From Carettochelys insculpta (taxonomy: Eukaryota; Chordata; Testudines; Carettochelyidae): a DNA stretch of 64,000 nt. The notes under the pieces were generated by a model. It worked only from the letters and a program-made list of their open reading frames with translations, was not told the origin of the DNA and searched no databases. A program made the translations under genes and the position numbers. The stretch spans positions 8,638,001 to 8,702,000 of the forward strand of contig NC_134167.1 in the NCBI RefSeq assembly GCF_033958435.1, read 5' to 3'. This document shows positions 62,678 to 64,000 of this stretch, piece after piece (the stretch's first letter is position 1; the number at the start of each line of letters is the position of its first letter).

Positions 62678-64000
62678 GTATTGGGGACAATTGTATTCTT
62701 ATTTGTTCTAAAACCAATTTGAACTAAATGCTATAATAGTAATTATAAGTATGTACTTACATAGCCCCTTTAATCCATACATCCAAAGTACTTCACAGCA
62801 GAGAGTAATCTTCTTCATTCCTGTTTTTATTGATGGCTGGCACATGAGGCACAAGGTGGCCAAATAACTTGTACAATGTAATCCAGTGATATTAAACATC
62901 ACTGTAAAGACATAGAGGTTTTCCAGGAGCTTACATTTTATAAAAATAAAGTAAAAATGAAGTGAGGATTTTAAATAAATTTAATTTCATTAGTCTCTTT
63001 TGCTAACAACCTAGCAGAATAGAAAACCAATTCTGAACAGATCTCATTTTTTTGCTGGGTAGGGTAATTTAAATAAATATTGAAATCAGTAAGTAGGAAA
63101 CTTTGATTTAAGTAATCAAATTTAATATTTTTGTGTGTTCTTTTTTGTTGTTTTTCAAGAGAAAAATCATACTGATTTGTAACTTAAAACATGTTGAACT
63201 CAACTAAAAATAGATTTTATGCTGAATTTTGGTACTAACTTTTGCTAATTGGGAGGATACACTGTATCTGTACATTTATTTAAGCAGTTATATACTGTAA
63301 TATACATTTATTCAGATCAATTAAAACTGCACAAAATCAATATTTACATTTGTTTAAATTAGTTAAATAAAACAATTCCCAATATGCTTATTGGATACAG
63401 AAGACAATTCATCAAAATATGTTCTACATTTAAAACTAATTAAACAAAAGAAAATGTTTTAGTGAGTTGAACCAATTGCTGCAGGTCACCATTTCCTTTA
63501 TCATTTTAGACCTGAGTAGCTCTTATTCTCTCACACTTAGCTTTTATTTTTAGATTGGAAGAAGACAGCATGTTTGCTTTTTTATTTCCCAGTTGGTTTC
63601 TCAACATTGAGCTAGTTATGGAACTGAATGAAATAAATTTAAATATATAAATTGAAATTATAAATTATTCTGTGCACCCAAGAAAAGGCCACAGCTGTCT
63701 GAAGTTGGTTTAAGCATTTGATAAACTCAGTTTACAGGTGCTTAGTCAGTTACTTGCACTCAGTTCAGTGCCATGACTTTCTTTAAAACTTCTGCAGCAA
63801 ATGTGCTGCTTAATATTTTTGTATTTAATGTAAATGATTAGTAGATTATAGTAAATGTAGGCTTTAAGATAGGTTGTTACAATTGAAATTTAATTTTAAA
63901 GTACATTTATTTTTAAAGAGAACAATATTTAATTTAAATAAAAATACAGTTTGAACAGAAAGATATGTGATTTTTTTAATACAGACTTTTATCCTTCCAG
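62678..64000 (+). other. ADAM32 intron 14 (start), ending at a probable acceptor
   Basis: AT-rich, no exon found. A MIR-like scrap lies near 62830-62880, and gatttaagtaatc / tttaaataaa-rich sequence from 63050 onward. The window ends in ttttatccttccag, which fits the acceptor of exon 15. Confidence 0.55.

Overview
This is a vertebrate nuclear genomic window from a non-avian sauropsid, most likely a turtle; a crocodilian is the main alternative. The reasons are AT-leaning intronic DNA with GT-AG introns, several CR1 non-LTR retrotransposon copies (one ends in the characteristic octamer repeat), MIR/CORE-SINE relics, a DIRS-like retroelement with inverted terminal repeats, and many hAT, Tigger-like and Harbinger-like MITEs. 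The species call is inference.

Layout: two tandem, same-strand genes of the ADAM family fill the window. Positions 1-8185 are upstream intron, presumably ADAM9 intron 1, because exon 1 is not in the window. ADAM9 exons 2-22 lie at 8186-38569, followed by a 3' UTR to about 40450. A gap of about 0.9 kb carries a foldback repeat. A CpG-rich promoter at about 41085-41375 contains ADAM32 exon 1 (ATG at 41324). ADAM32 exons 1-14 run to 62677 and the gene continues past the window. The last bases of the window look like the acceptor of its next exon.

The neighbours are clear paralogues. Intron phases match exon by exon and six exons have identical lengths. ADAM9 keeps everything for an active, furin-processed, membrane-anchored metalloprotease: a Cys in the prodomain switch position, an RRKR processing site, the HExxHxxGxxHD zinc motif, disintegrin, Cys-rich, EGF-like and transmembrane segments, and a proline-rich tail. 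ADAM32 has lost the switch Cys, the furin site and all zinc ligands, so it is predicted to be a non-catalytic adhesion or recognition ADAM.

Repeats are dense and often nested. Several have exact target-site duplications that fix their ends to the base. The most unusual is a family of about 200-315 bp retroposons built as a short head plus a long hairpin, with 7-12 bp duplications and at least six copies here. One sits in the ADAM9 3' UTR and one lies between the two genes. Points that may affect ADAM9 isoforms are a GC splice donor just before the transmembrane exon with an immediate in-frame stop, an intronic polyadenylation signal after exon 16, competing donors at exon 21, and a CR1 end abutting the exon 2 donor. 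No RNA gene, CRISPR array or prokaryotic feature was seen.
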